Shown: piece by piece, positions 49,669-57,419 of the stretch | How the letters are laid out: every line of letters begins with the position of its first letter | Position numbering within the stretch: the stretch's first letter is position 1 | Source of the DNA: Microterricola viridarii | GTDB taxonomy: Bacteria > Actinomycetota > Actinomycetes > Actinomycetales > Microbacteriaceae | Assembly (NCBI RefSeq): GCF_001542775.1 | Contig: NZ_CP014145.1 | Coordinates: 1,736,001 to 1,800,000, forward strand | Reading direction: 5' to 3' | Length of the DNA stretch: 64,000 bases | Made by a program: the position numbers and the translations under genes | Notes under the pieces: generated by a model | What the model saw: the letters and a program-made list of their open reading frames with translations, nothing else | What the model was told of the DNA's origin: nothing | The model's database searches: none

Positions 49669-50591
49669 CCACGACGCCCAGCACCACGCCCAGCCGCCAG
49701 CGCTCGCCGCGGCACTTCGCCTGGGCTCGCCGCCGAGCCGCGCTGCGCGACTTCAGGCAACAGTTCAGCCACCACCGCGCCGGCATGGTCGGCCTGAGCT
49801 TCCTGATGCTCGTCGCGCTGATCGCGATCCTGGCCCCGGTCATCGCACCGGCGCACATGCTCGACGTCACCACTCTCATCGGCACGGAGCGATTCGCTCC
49901 TCCGTCGCTGGAGCACCCGCTCGGAACAGACCACCTCGGCCGTGAAATCTGGGTCCGCATGGTCTGGGGTGCCCGCGTCTCGCTGCTCGTCGGCCTCGCC
50001 GCGACGGCGATGTCGATGCTCATCGGCGCGCTCGTCGGCATCGCGGCCGGTCACTTCACCGGGCTTCCCGGCAGCATCCTGATGCGCCTGATCGACTTCT
50101 TCCTGGTTCTGCCGTCGCTGATCCTCGCCATCGTGCTGTCGACGGTGCTCAGCCGCGGCGTACTCACCATCATCATCGCCATCGGCCTGACATCGTGGGC
50201 AGGCACGGCTCGGGTGGTGCGCTCGCAGACCCTCTCCGTCGAGTCCCGTGACTACATCGAGCGGTCCCGCGCTCTCGGCGCCGGGCACTGGCACATCATC
50301 GTGAAGCACCTCCTCCCCGGAGTGCTGCCTCTCGTCCTTGCCAACACCACGCTGACGGTCGGGTCCGCGATCATCGCCGAATCGACGCTGTCCTTCCTCG
50401 GCCTGGGTGATCCAACGGTGCAGTCGTGGGGCTCGATCCTGAAGAACTCGATGGACGTCTCGGCGGCGACCAGCGGCTACTGGTGGTATGTCCTCACCCC
50501 CGGCGTCGCCATCGTCCTGGTTGTACTGGCGTTCACCCTGATGGGCCGCGCGGTCGAGAACATCGTCAACCCCACGCTGAGGAGCCGTTGA
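49665..50591 (+). CDS. Peptide ABC transporter permease (DppC type)
   Basis: A 308-residue permease: HHRAGMVGLSFLMLVALIAI as TM1, the DppC landmark HPLGTDHLGREIWVRMVWGA, EAA loop YIERSRALGAGHWHIIVKHL, and STLSFLGLGDPTVQSWGSI. GTG start overlapping the previous stop (GTGA). Confidence 0.95.
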   Translation: MTTTPSTTPSRQRSPRHFAWARRRAALRDFRQQFSHHRAGMVGLSFLMLVALIAILAPVIAPAHMLDVTTLIGTERFAPPSLEHPLGTDHLGREIWVRMVWGARVSLLVGLAATAMSMLIGALVGIAAGHFTGLPGSILMRLIDFFLVLPSLILAIVLSTVLSRGVLTIIIAIGLTSWAGTARVVRSQTLSVESRDYIERSRALGAGHWHIIVKHLLPGVLPLVLANTTLTVGSAIIAESTLSFLGLGDPTVQSWGSILKNSMDVSAATSGYWWYVLTPGVAIVLVVLAFTLMGRAVENIVNPTLRSR

Positions 50592-50594
50592 GCC

Positions 50595-52241
50595 ATGCCT
50601 GATCTGAAATTCGAGAACGTGTCGATCATGTACAAGACCTCTGGCCGCAACGGCCGTGGCGAGGTTCCCGCCGTGAAGTCGGTCACCCTCGAGCTGCCGG
50701 CGGGCGGCACCCTCGGCATCGCGGGCGAGTCGGGCTCCGGGAAGTCGACCCTCGCCATGAGCGCGCTGCGCCTGTTGCCCAGCAATGCCCGTCTCGACGG
50801 ACGCGTGCTCGTCGGCGACACCGACGTGGCCGCGCTGAACTTCGGTCAGCTTCGGGCGCTGCGCTGGGCGCAGGCCTCCATCGTCTTCCAAGGTGCGATG
50901 CACTCGCTGAACCCGGTGCACACCGTCGGCGACCAGATCACAGAGGCACTGGTCATCCATGTCACAGACCGATGGAAGACGCAACAGGGCCGCGAGACGC
51001 GCGTGCGCGAGCTGCTCGACATCGTCGACCTCAGCCCGGAGAAGGCAAAGTCTTACCCGCACGAGCTCTCCGGCGGCCAGAAGCAGCGCGTCATGATCGC
51101 CATGGCGCTGGCCTGCGAGCCGGAGATCATCATCGCCGACGAGCCGACGACGGCACTCGACGTGATCGTGCAGAAACAGATCCTCGACATGATCTCCCGT
51201 CTCGTGACAGAGCGCGGCATCTCGCTTTTGATGATCAGCCATGACCTGTCGGTGCTGGCCACCGCCTGCGAACGCATCGCCATCATGCGCAACGGCGAGC
51301 TCGTCGAAGTGGGCGACGCGCGGATGATCTGCACAGAGCCGAACGATCCGTACACGCGCAAGCTCACCGACGCCTTTCCCACGATCGGCGACCCCGCGTC
51401 GCGGTTGCGGCCAGTGACCAGGCACGGCGCCGGCGCCGACGAACCGGGGATCTCGAAGCCGAGCGACGAAGTCTTGCTCTCCGCCCGGGGCGTGAACGTG
51501 ACCTATCACGGTTCCGGGCAGTTCCGCGCGGTGCGCGATGTGGACCTCGAGGTACGGCGCGGCGAGATCGTGGCACTCGTCGGCCAATCCGGTTCGGGAA
51601 AGACCAGCCTCGCCCGAGCGCTGATGGGCCTGCAGCCGACCGATCCGGGGAGCAGCATCACCTTCGGCGGGCAACCGCTGCCCACCAAGGGCAAGGCACT
51701 GAAGGCGTTCCGCCGCCGGATTCAACTGGTGCTGCAGGACCCATCCGCCGCGCTGAACCCGAAACTCACCGTCTACGAGTCGGTGGCCGAAGGACTGCGG
51801 GTGCAGGGCATGCCGGGAGACGAGCGCGAGCGCGTCGCGCAGAGCCTGATGGATGCCGAACTCTCACCGCCGGAGAACTACTTCGGTGCGATCCCCCAAG
51901 AACTCTCGGGCGGGCAACGCCAGCGCGTTGTCATCGCGGGGGCGCTCGCGCTGCACCCGGAAATGATCATCGCCGACGAACCGGTCGCGTCGCTCGATGC
52001 CTCGGTGCGCGGTGAGATCCTCGGTCTGCTGCTCTCTCTGAAACAGCGCTTGGGGCTCTCTGCGCTGGTGATCACCCACGACCTCGGCCTGGCCTGGAAC
52101 ATCGCCGACCGGGTCGCCGTGATGTACCGGGGCGAGATTGTGGAGCAGGGCTCGACAGAATCCGTGCTGCTCGATCCGCAGCACCCCTATACCCGCACGC
52201 TGCTTGCCGCAGCCCCGAGCGTCAAGGACTACGCCGCGTGA
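50595..52241 (+). CDS. Peptide ABC transporter ATPase, DppD-DppF fusion
   Basis: A 548-residue protein with two complete ATPase domains, equivalent to separate DppD and DppF in other bacteria. First domain (about 5-270): Walker A GESGSGKST, signature ELSGGQKQRVMIAMALA, Walker B IIIADEPTTALD. Second (about 295-545): Walker A GQSGSGKTSLARAL, signature ELSGGQRQRVVIAGALA, Walker B IIADEPVASLDASV. Two sites are both canonical, so this transporter is symmetric, unlike the siderophore pair. The stop overlaps the S66 peptidase by 4 bases, which ties uptake to peptide cleavage. Confidence 0.95.
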   Translation: MPDLKFENVSIMYKTSGRNGRGEVPAVKSVTLELPAGGTLGIAGESGSGKSTLAMSALRLLPSNARLDGRVLVGDTDVAALNFGQLRALRWAQASIVFQGAMHSLNPVHTVGDQITEALVIHVTDRWKTQQGRETRVRELLDIVDLSPEKAKSYPHELSGGQKQRVMIAMALACEPEIIIADEPTTALDVIVQKQILDMISRLVTERGISLLMISHDLSVLATACERIAIMRNGELVEVGDARMICTEPNDPYTRKLTDAFPTIGDPASRLRPVTRHGAGADEPGISKPSDEVLLSARGVNVTYHGSGQFRAVRDVDLEVRRGEIVALVGQSGSGKTSLARALMGLQPTDPGSSITFGGQPLPTKGKALKAFRRRIQLVLQDPSAALNPKLTVYESVAEGLRVQGMPGDERERVAQSLMDAELSPPENYFGAIPQELSGGQRQRVVIAGALALHPEMIIADEPVASLDASVRGEILGLLLSLKQRLGLSALVITHDLGLAWNIADRVAVMYRGEIVEQGSTESVLLDPQHPYTRTLLAAAPSVKDYAA

Positions 52242-53191
52242 GCGCGCACCGCACCAGCTATCTCACCACCGCCCCCCTCGTGGCCGGCGACACCGTCGCC
52301 ATCATCGCCCCCTCCGGACCGTGCACGCGGGCCGGGCTGCGGCGCGCTGTCGGCTACTACGAGTCGTGGGGCCTCAAAGTCGTCGTCGGCGAGCACGTGC
52401 TCGACCGGCACTCGCGCTCTCGCCACCTCGCCGGAGAGGACGACGCGCGACGGGCCGACCTGGTTGCCGCCTGGACCAACCCGGACGTGGATGCGGTGGC
52501 CTGCGTGCGCGGCGGCTACGGCGCAATGCGCCTGCTCGACGGCATCGATTGGGGCGCGATGCAGGACGGCATGCTGCGTCGCGACGGCCGCCCGACGCTG
52601 CTCACCGGCTCCTCCGACATCACCGCGCTGCACGAGGCGTTCCGGGTGCAGCTCGACGTGGCCGGCCTGTTCTGCCCGATGCCGAGCAATGATGTCTTCC
52701 GCGAATCTGAGTTCGTCAGGGCCGACGTGCACCGTTGGCTATTCGAGCCGTGGGCCGGGCGGGACCTGATCGGACCCAAGACCGAGGTCTTGGTTCCCGG
52801 CAGCACCGCCGGCCGGTTCAGCGGCGGCAATCTGAGCCTCGTTGCCGCGGCGCTCGGCGCGGCGGAGGCCGCGCAGAACCCCGGCGGCATCCTCTTCCTG
52901 GAGGACATCGATGAAGAGGTCTACCGGCTCGACAATCTGCTGGTGCAGTTGCAGCGGGCCGGGCGGCTCTCGAGCTCCTCCGGCATTGTGCTCGGATCGT
53001 GGCTCCACTGCGGTGATGCGGATGAGATCCAAGACCTCCTGGCCGAGTACCTCGGCGATCTCGACGTGCCCGTGCTCTGGGAGCAGGGTTTCGGGCATGA
53101 CCCGCACGCGCTCAGTGTTCCGATGAACATCGACGGCGTGCTCGACGCGAGCGGCCAGACACCGCGGCTGACCGTCTCGGGGCCGGCGTGA
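52238..53191 (+). CDS. S66-family LD-carboxypeptidase
   Basis: A 317-residue LD-carboxypeptidase (LdcA/MccF family): CVRGGYGAMRLLDGID, nucleophile Ser 126 in TGSSDITALH, glutamate in FLEDIDEEVYRLD and histidine in GFGHDPHALSVPM form the Ser-Glu-His triad. LdcA cuts the L-D bond before D-alanine in murein tetrapeptides; MccF variants cut peptide-nucleotides. No signal peptide, so it acts on imported peptides, matching B. subtilis YkfA beside a dpp transporter. GTG start overlaps the ATPase stop. Confidence 0.93.
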   Translation: MSAHRTSYLTTAPLVAGDTVAIIAPSGPCTRAGLRRAVGYYESWGLKVVVGEHVLDRHSRSRHLAGEDDARRADLVAAWTNPDVDAVACVRGGYGAMRLLDGIDWGAMQDGMLRRDGRPTLLTGSSDITALHEAFRVQLDVAGLFCPMPSNDVFRESEFVRADVHRWLFEPWAGRDLIGPKTEVLVPGSTAGRFSGGNLSLVAAALGAAEAAQNPGGILFLEDIDEEVYRLDNLLVQLQRAGRLSSSSGIVLGSWLHCGDADEIQDLLAEYLGDLDVPVLWEQGFGHDPHALSVPMNIDGVLDASGQTPRLTVSGPA

Positions 53192-54024
53192 TGAGCGAGT
53201 ACTGGACGCTGCCGACGCTCGATGACCGTGCGATCTGGAGCGTGCGAGTGCTCGACGCCGCGAGCGGCGCGCCCCTGCTCGAGCACAACCAGGACACCCA
53301 GTGTGAGACGGCCAGCATCGGCAAGATCTTCCTGCTCATCGAGGTCGCGCGGCGCATTGAGGACGGCACCCTGCAGCTCGGCCAACGGGTCCAGGTTCCG
53401 GCCGAGTTCGCCGTCGCCGACTCCGGCATCCTGTATCGGATGCGCGATCAGCTGCTCTGCGTCGATGACTTGGCGCTGCTCGTCGGTGCGTTCAGCGACA
53501 ACCTCGCCACCAACACCCTGCTGCATCTGTGCGGTCTCGAGACGGTGCGCATGGTGGCGCCGGGGCTCGGGTACCGGCACACCGCACTGCACGACTATCT
53601 GCGCGACGAACGCACGCCGGATCTGCCGTGGACGCCATCGTTCGGCACCGCCCGCGAACTGGCCGATGTGATGCTCAGGCTGGCTGCCGGTGACGTGCAC
53701 TCCCCCGCGGTCAGCGCGCGGGTGCTCGATTGGCTCGCCGCGAACGCGGACACCTCGCTGCTCGCCGACTCGTTCCTGGTCGACCCGCTCGCCCATGTCG
53801 ACGCCGATTATCAAGGCATCGTGCTGCGGCACAAGACGGGGTCGACCAATTTCGCGCGGATCGATGTCGGCCATGTGTCCGGACCGGCGGGGTCCGTTGC
53901 CTATGCGGTCGCGGCGAACTGGAAGAATCAGTCGGCCGATCTGCGCGCCCCCGTGATCGATGCGATGCGCGCCATCGGAGAACAGATCCGCGGCCACATC
54001 ACCGGCCGGCCTCGAGAGGAATGA
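53188..54024 (+). CDS. Cytosolic class A beta-lactamase-like hydrolase, copy 1
   Basis: A 278-residue beta-lactamase2-type serine hydrolase with SIGK (Ser 43, Lys 46), SDN (103-105) and KTGS (near 225), the three motifs of penicillin-recognising enzymes. No signal peptide precedes the catalytic serine at residue 43, so it is a compact cytosolic enzyme, unlike secreted beta-lactamases. GTG 53188 overlaps the S66 stop; ATG 53191 is the next codon. It probably cleaves D-containing peptides or amides. Paralogue of the next gene. Confidence 0.9.
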   Translation: MMSEYWTLPTLDDRAIWSVRVLDAASGAPLLEHNQDTQCETASIGKIFLLIEVARRIEDGTLQLGQRVQVPAEFAVADSGILYRMRDQLLCVDDLALLVGAFSDNLATNTLLHLCGLETVRMVAPGLGYRHTALHDYLRDERTPDLPWTPSFGTARELADVMLRLAAGDVHSPAVSARVLDWLAANADTSLLADSFLVDPLAHVDADYQGIVLRHKTGSTNFARIDVGHVSGPAGSVAYAVAANWKNQSADLRAPVIDAMRAIGEQIRGHITGRPREE

Positions 54025-54833
54025 CTCAGATGACCCCGCGCTTCTACTCCGAGCACGACACGCAGTGGTCGGTGCTCGCCGTCGACATCGACTCCGGAGA
54101 GGAACTCGTCCGGCTGGACGCCGAGCGCGTGCTCGACACCGCCAGCGTCGGCAAGATCTTCCTGCTGCACCGTCTGCTCAGCGAGGCCGACGCGGGGACC
54201 CGCTCGCTCGAGGAGCAGGTCACGCGCCGTCCCGTCGAGTGGATGGACAATTCCGGCCTCTGGTACCTGCTGCAGGCGGACACCCTGTCGCTCTATGACG
54301 CGGCCGCCCTCGTCGGCGCGGTGAGCGACAATGCCGCCACCAACACGCTCTGCCGCGTGATCGGCCTCCCCGTTGTGCAGGAGCACACGCGCGCGCTCGG
54401 CTACACCGAGTCGGCGCTCGACGATGTTGTGCGCTGGCCGCTGCCGCCCGGTGCCCCGCGGACGCTCTCGCACGCCAACGCGGAGGAGCTGGTGCGCTTC
54501 GTGCAGCGCACCGCCCGCGCCGAAGACCTCTCGCCGGCTTCCGCGGACACCCTGCAACGCTGGCTCGGTGCCGGCATGGACCTCTCCATGACGGCATCCG
54601 CCTTCGGCCTGGACCCGCTCGCCCACTACTACTTCGACCGCGACATCTGGCTCTGGAACAAGACCGGCACGATCTCCACCGTGCGCGCGGATGTCGGCCT
54701 GGTGATGAGTGGCGAACGGCGCATCGCCTACGCCGTCCTGGCGAATTGGCGCTCGGGCGCGGATGCCCGCGATGGCGTGCTCGCCTCGATGCGCGAGGTC
54801 GGCGAGGTCATCCGCGCGGCCCTGCGCGGCTGA
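54021..54833 (+). CDS. Cytosolic class A beta-lactamase-like hydrolase, copy 2
   Basis: A 270-residue paralogue of the preceding gene with the same layout: SVGK (Ser 42, Lys 45), SDN (102-104), and KTGT in LWNKTGTIS. No signal peptide. It diverges in the rest of the sequence, which argues for a different substrate rather than recent duplication. ATG 54021 overlaps the stop of copy 1 (ATGA) with GAGAGGA ahead. Last gene of the rightward operon, ahead of a strong hairpin. Confidence 0.9.
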   Translation: MTQMTPRFYSEHDTQWSVLAVDIDSGEELVRLDAERVLDTASVGKIFLLHRLLSEADAGTRSLEEQVTRRPVEWMDNSGLWYLLQADTLSLYDAAALVGAVSDNAATNTLCRVIGLPVVQEHTRALGYTESALDDVVRWPLPPGAPRTLSHANAEELVRFVQRTARAEDLSPASADTLQRWLGAGMDLSMTASAFGLDPLAHYYFDRDIWLWNKTGTISTVRADVGLVMSGERRIAYAVLANWRSGADARDGVLASMREVGEVIRAALRG

Positions 54834-54848
54834 GCCTGTAGCGTCACG

Positions 54849-54892
54849 CGGAACATCCGCCGCCCCGCCAGAGCGGGGCGGCGGATGTTCCG
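54849..54892. terminator. Strong bidirectional terminator hairpin
   Basis: A perfect 20-bp stem (54849-54868 with 54873-54892) closes a 4-base loop, between the convergent ends of the ABC operon (54833) and PepC (54894). TTT follows on the + strand. It can stop transcription from both sides. Confidence 0.85.
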
Positions 54893-54893
54893 T

Positions 54894-56252
54894 TTAAGCG
54901 AGCGCACCCATCGGGTCCCACGGGTCGAGCACGATCGGAACGTGCGTGAGCGCCGCGCGCAGCTCGGCCGGGAGCCGGTCCTTGCGCACGACGACCTCGA
55001 AGACGTACTCATCGAACCAGGAGTCGTCCATCGTGCAGAAGCCCTTGTCGAACTTCTCTGTTCCCCAGCTGTTCTCGACCCGCCAGCGCCGGGGCGCACC
55101 GTCCACGAGATCGACACCGGTGAAGAGCATCGCGTGCGTCATCGCCGAGTCGCCGTAGCGGACACGCTCCTCTTTCGTCGTGCTGAGATCGACTCCGTAG
55201 ACCGCCGAGTAGTCGATCAGGTCGGCGGCCCAGATGCCCTGGGACGCTTCCATCTGCGGGTCGACGTCGCAGCCGAACCAGACCGGCTCCCCCGCCACGA
55301 TGGCCTGCGCCGCGATGCGCTTCATCGTGTCGGCGTCGGTGTTCAGGTACAGCACCGGGTCGCCACCGACGACGTTGCCGAGATGCGCAACCGTGAGCGC
55401 GCGCCCCTTCGGGTGCTCCGCCCGAGGATCATCGACCAGGCAGACGTAGTCGCCCAGTGCGATCTCGGTGTACTCGTCGAGAAACTCGCGCGGGGTGAGC
55501 GTGCCGCCGTCGTGGAAGGCGCCGTCGTCGTCGTTCCACCGCCAGTCGAAGCTCTGCGGTGGCACCCCGAGATGGATGGTCAGAACCCGGTGGGTGTCGC
55601 GCAGGATCGCCTGCTTGAGCTCGTCGAGAGCTCCGTCGTGCGCCCCAGCGGCGGCGGCGTCGCGCAGCCGCCTGGCGCCCTTGCGCAACAGGGTGCGCAG
55701 CGAGGCGTTCATCCTGGACGTGTTCGATGACGACTCCGTCTCCGGCATCAGTGATTTCGGCACGACACCGTGCTTCTCGAACACCGCGACCTCCATGTTC
55801 CACTGGCCGCCGTCGTCGAGCACGTTGCCGAGCAGGAACATCGGAATCCGCTCGTCGGCGGCAGAGCCGGCGACGGCGATCATGTCCTCGAGGAAGAAGT
55901 TGGCGCGCTCGAGCTTGTCCCAGTACATGGCGTGGTTCTGGCTGAACTCGAAGTTCTTCACGCCGAGCTTCTTCCTGGCATCCGCGCGCAGGAGGTTGAG
56001 CGCGGCGAACAACCAGCACCGGCCCGACCGCTTCTGGTCGGCTGCATCCCAGTTGTCCAGCCGGTTCGACATACTCAGCTGCACGCCGAGCAACCGCCCC
56101 CGATCGACGGCGACCTCGTCGACCGAGGTGCGCGTCACGGCATTCATCGCGAGCCTCGCTGCGGCGTCCCCCGCGAAATCCGCGTGCAGGGCGCGCAACC
56201 AATCCGGCGTGAGAGTCCCCCTAATACGCTTCGTATCTTCAGTGATAGTCAT
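54894..56252 (-). CDS. pepC: Aminopeptidase C (bleomycin hydrolase family)
   Basis: A 452-residue C1B cysteine peptidase: catalytic glutamine and cysteine in QKRSGRCWLFAAL (Gln 73, Cys 79), then histidine in SAMTHAMLFTGV and asparagine in WRVENSWG. The C-terminal residues (GALA) reach into the active site in this family and define aminopeptidase activity. Cytosolic hexamer in homologues. ATG 56252; codons 6-10 fall inside an operator-like palindrome. Distinct promoter with two palindromes upstream, so it is part of the same proposed regulon. Trims short peptides. Confidence 0.93.
   Translation of the reverse strand: MTITEDTKRIRGTLTPDWLRALHADFAGDAAARLAMNAVTRTSVDEVAVDRGRLLGVQLSMSNRLDNWDAADQKRSGRCWLFAALNLLRADARKKLGVKNFEFSQNHAMYWDKLERANFFLEDMIAVAGSAADERIPMFLLGNVLDDGGQWNMEVAVFEKHGVVPKSLMPETESSSNTSRMNASLRTLLRKGARRLRDAAAAGAHDGALDELKQAILRDTHRVLTIHLGVPPQSFDWRWNDDDGAFHDGGTLTPREFLDEYTEIALGDYVCLVDDPRAEHPKGRALTVAHLGNVVGGDPVLYLNTDADTMKRIAAQAIVAGEPVWFGCDVDPQMEASQGIWAADLIDYSAVYGVDLSTTKEERVRYGDSAMTHAMLFTGVDLVDGAPRRWRVENSWGTEKFDKGFCTMDDSWFDEYVFEVVVRKDRLPAELRAALTHVPIVLDPWDPMGALA
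56222..56238. promoter_or_regulatory. AGATACG-type operator inside the pepC start
   Basis: TAATACGCTTCGTATCT matches 12 of 14 defined positions with a perfect 13-bp palindrome at its core. It covers codons 5-10 of pepC. Confidence 0.6.
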
Positions 56253-56286
56253 AGATGAAGCCTATTTATCAGGAGCGAGAAGCACC

Positions 56287-56303
56287 AGATACAAAACGTA
56301 TCT
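56287..56303. promoter_or_regulatory. AGATACG-type operator upstream of pepC
   Basis: AGATACAAAACGTATCT is the best copy of the palindrome, 13 of 14 defined positions. It lies 35 bases upstream of the pepC start and overlaps the end of the DmpA gene. Its centre is 65 bases (about six turns) from the copy inside pepC. Confidence 0.7.
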
Positions 56304-57384
56304 ATTGAACGCCGCCCCGGCGTAGACGCGCGACGACCTGGTCAATCGGGATTCCCCTGGCGGTGCGGCCCTGGAAGCCCTGCCGCGTCTCGGCCTGCAG
56401 GATCGAGTTCAACAGCGCCTCCTCCGTCGCTTCCATCGTGGCCAGGAACGCAGCAGAGAGCAGCCCGTCGTCTGGGGCCCGGTCGTCGCCGACCGAGAAG
56501 GCGATCGCGTAGTCACCGCTGCCCTCGGCGTAGTCGGAGCCGGTTGCCCGGAGCGCGAAGATCGCCCTGTTCGCGATCCGACCGAGCTGACGGGCGTCAA
56601 GCGGGGCGTCAGTGGCGACCACGATCATGCACGAGTTCCCGACGCCGACGGCCGGCTCCTCGGCGAGCAGGTCGCTGGCCGGCATCGAGACGCCGTCGAT
56701 GCGCAGCGTGCCGGAATAGTTGCTCTGCACGATCACGCCGAGCGTGTACTGCGCTTCGCCGATCGAGACGACCCGGGATGACGTGCCGATTCCGCCCTTG
56801 TAGCCCAGGGCCACCGTGCCGGCACCCGCACCGACACCGCCCTCAGCCACCGGGCCGGACGCGGCGGATTGGAGCGCCGCCCGCACCATCTCGTCACTGA
56901 CGGGGCGACTGCGGATGTCGGAGAGGTAGCCGTCGTTGGTCTCGCCGACGACCGGGTTCAGCGTCGTGGTCGTCTCGTGGCCGGGCTGCTCGAGCAGATA
57001 GCCGAGCAGCGCATCCGCGGCCTTGAAGGCCGAGAGCGTGCTGGTGAGCAGCACCGGCGTCTCGATCACGCCGAGTTCCTGCAACTGTGTTGCGCCGATC
57101 AGCTTGCCGTAGCCGTTGCCGACGGCCAGCCCGGCCGGCAGCCTGCGTCGCGAGGCCGTCAGGGCGTCGGGCACGATCGCGGTGACACCCGTGCTCAGGG
57201 TGTCGGTGAGAAGCGTGCAGTGGCCGATGCGCACCCCGGGCACATCGGTGATCGCGTTGCCCGGCCCGCGCGGCGCCGAGCCGGACGGGACGCCCAGATC
57301 ACCGAGCCTCGGTCGCGTTGTTGCGGCGGGTCGCGTTGTTGGTGCGTCTGGGCGCGCCGCGCCGAGCAGTTCGCTGTCGCTCAT
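56302..57384 (-). CDS. P1-family (DmpA/BapA) aminopeptidase
   Basis: A 360-residue S58 self-processing N-terminal-nucleophile peptidase. Autocleavage would occur before Ser 251 in GVGNSCMIVVATDAPLDARQ, giving two subunits, as in DmpA. NAITDVPGVRIGHCTLL and VNGYGKLIGATQL-type segments (VGNGYGKLIG) belong to the family. DmpA acts as an L-aminopeptidase and D-esterase/D-amidase, and BapA cleaves beta-amino acids. The N-terminal 35 residues (TTRPAATTRPRL) are a low-complexity extension. Spaced 35 bases from the amidohydrolase gene, so probably co-transcribed. Confidence 0.9.
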   Translation of the reverse strand: MSDSELLGAARPDAPTTRPAATTRPRLGDLGVPSGSAPRGPGNAITDVPGVRIGHCTLLTDTLSTGVTAIVPDALTASRRRLPAGLAVGNGYGKLIGATQLQELGVIETPVLLTSTLSAFKAADALLGYLLEQPGHETTTTLNPVVGETNDGYLSDIRSRPVSDEMVRAALQSAASGPVAEGGVGAGAGTVALGYKGGIGTSSRVVSIGEAQYTLGVIVQSNYSGTLRIDGVSMPASDLLAEEPAVGVGNSCMIVVATDAPLDARQLGRIANRAIFALRATGSDYAEGSGDYAIAFSVGDDRAPDDGLLSAAFLATMEATEEALLNSILQAETRQGFQGRTARGIPIDQVVARLRRGGVQ

Positions 57385-57419
57385 GTCTTGGTCCTTGGGT
57401 GTGCGCGTCTGACCGGTGG

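Noticed and set aside
53188..54833. Secreted beta-lactamases conferring penicillin resistance
   Set aside because: Neither protein has a signal peptide and both are embedded in a peptide-uptake operon.
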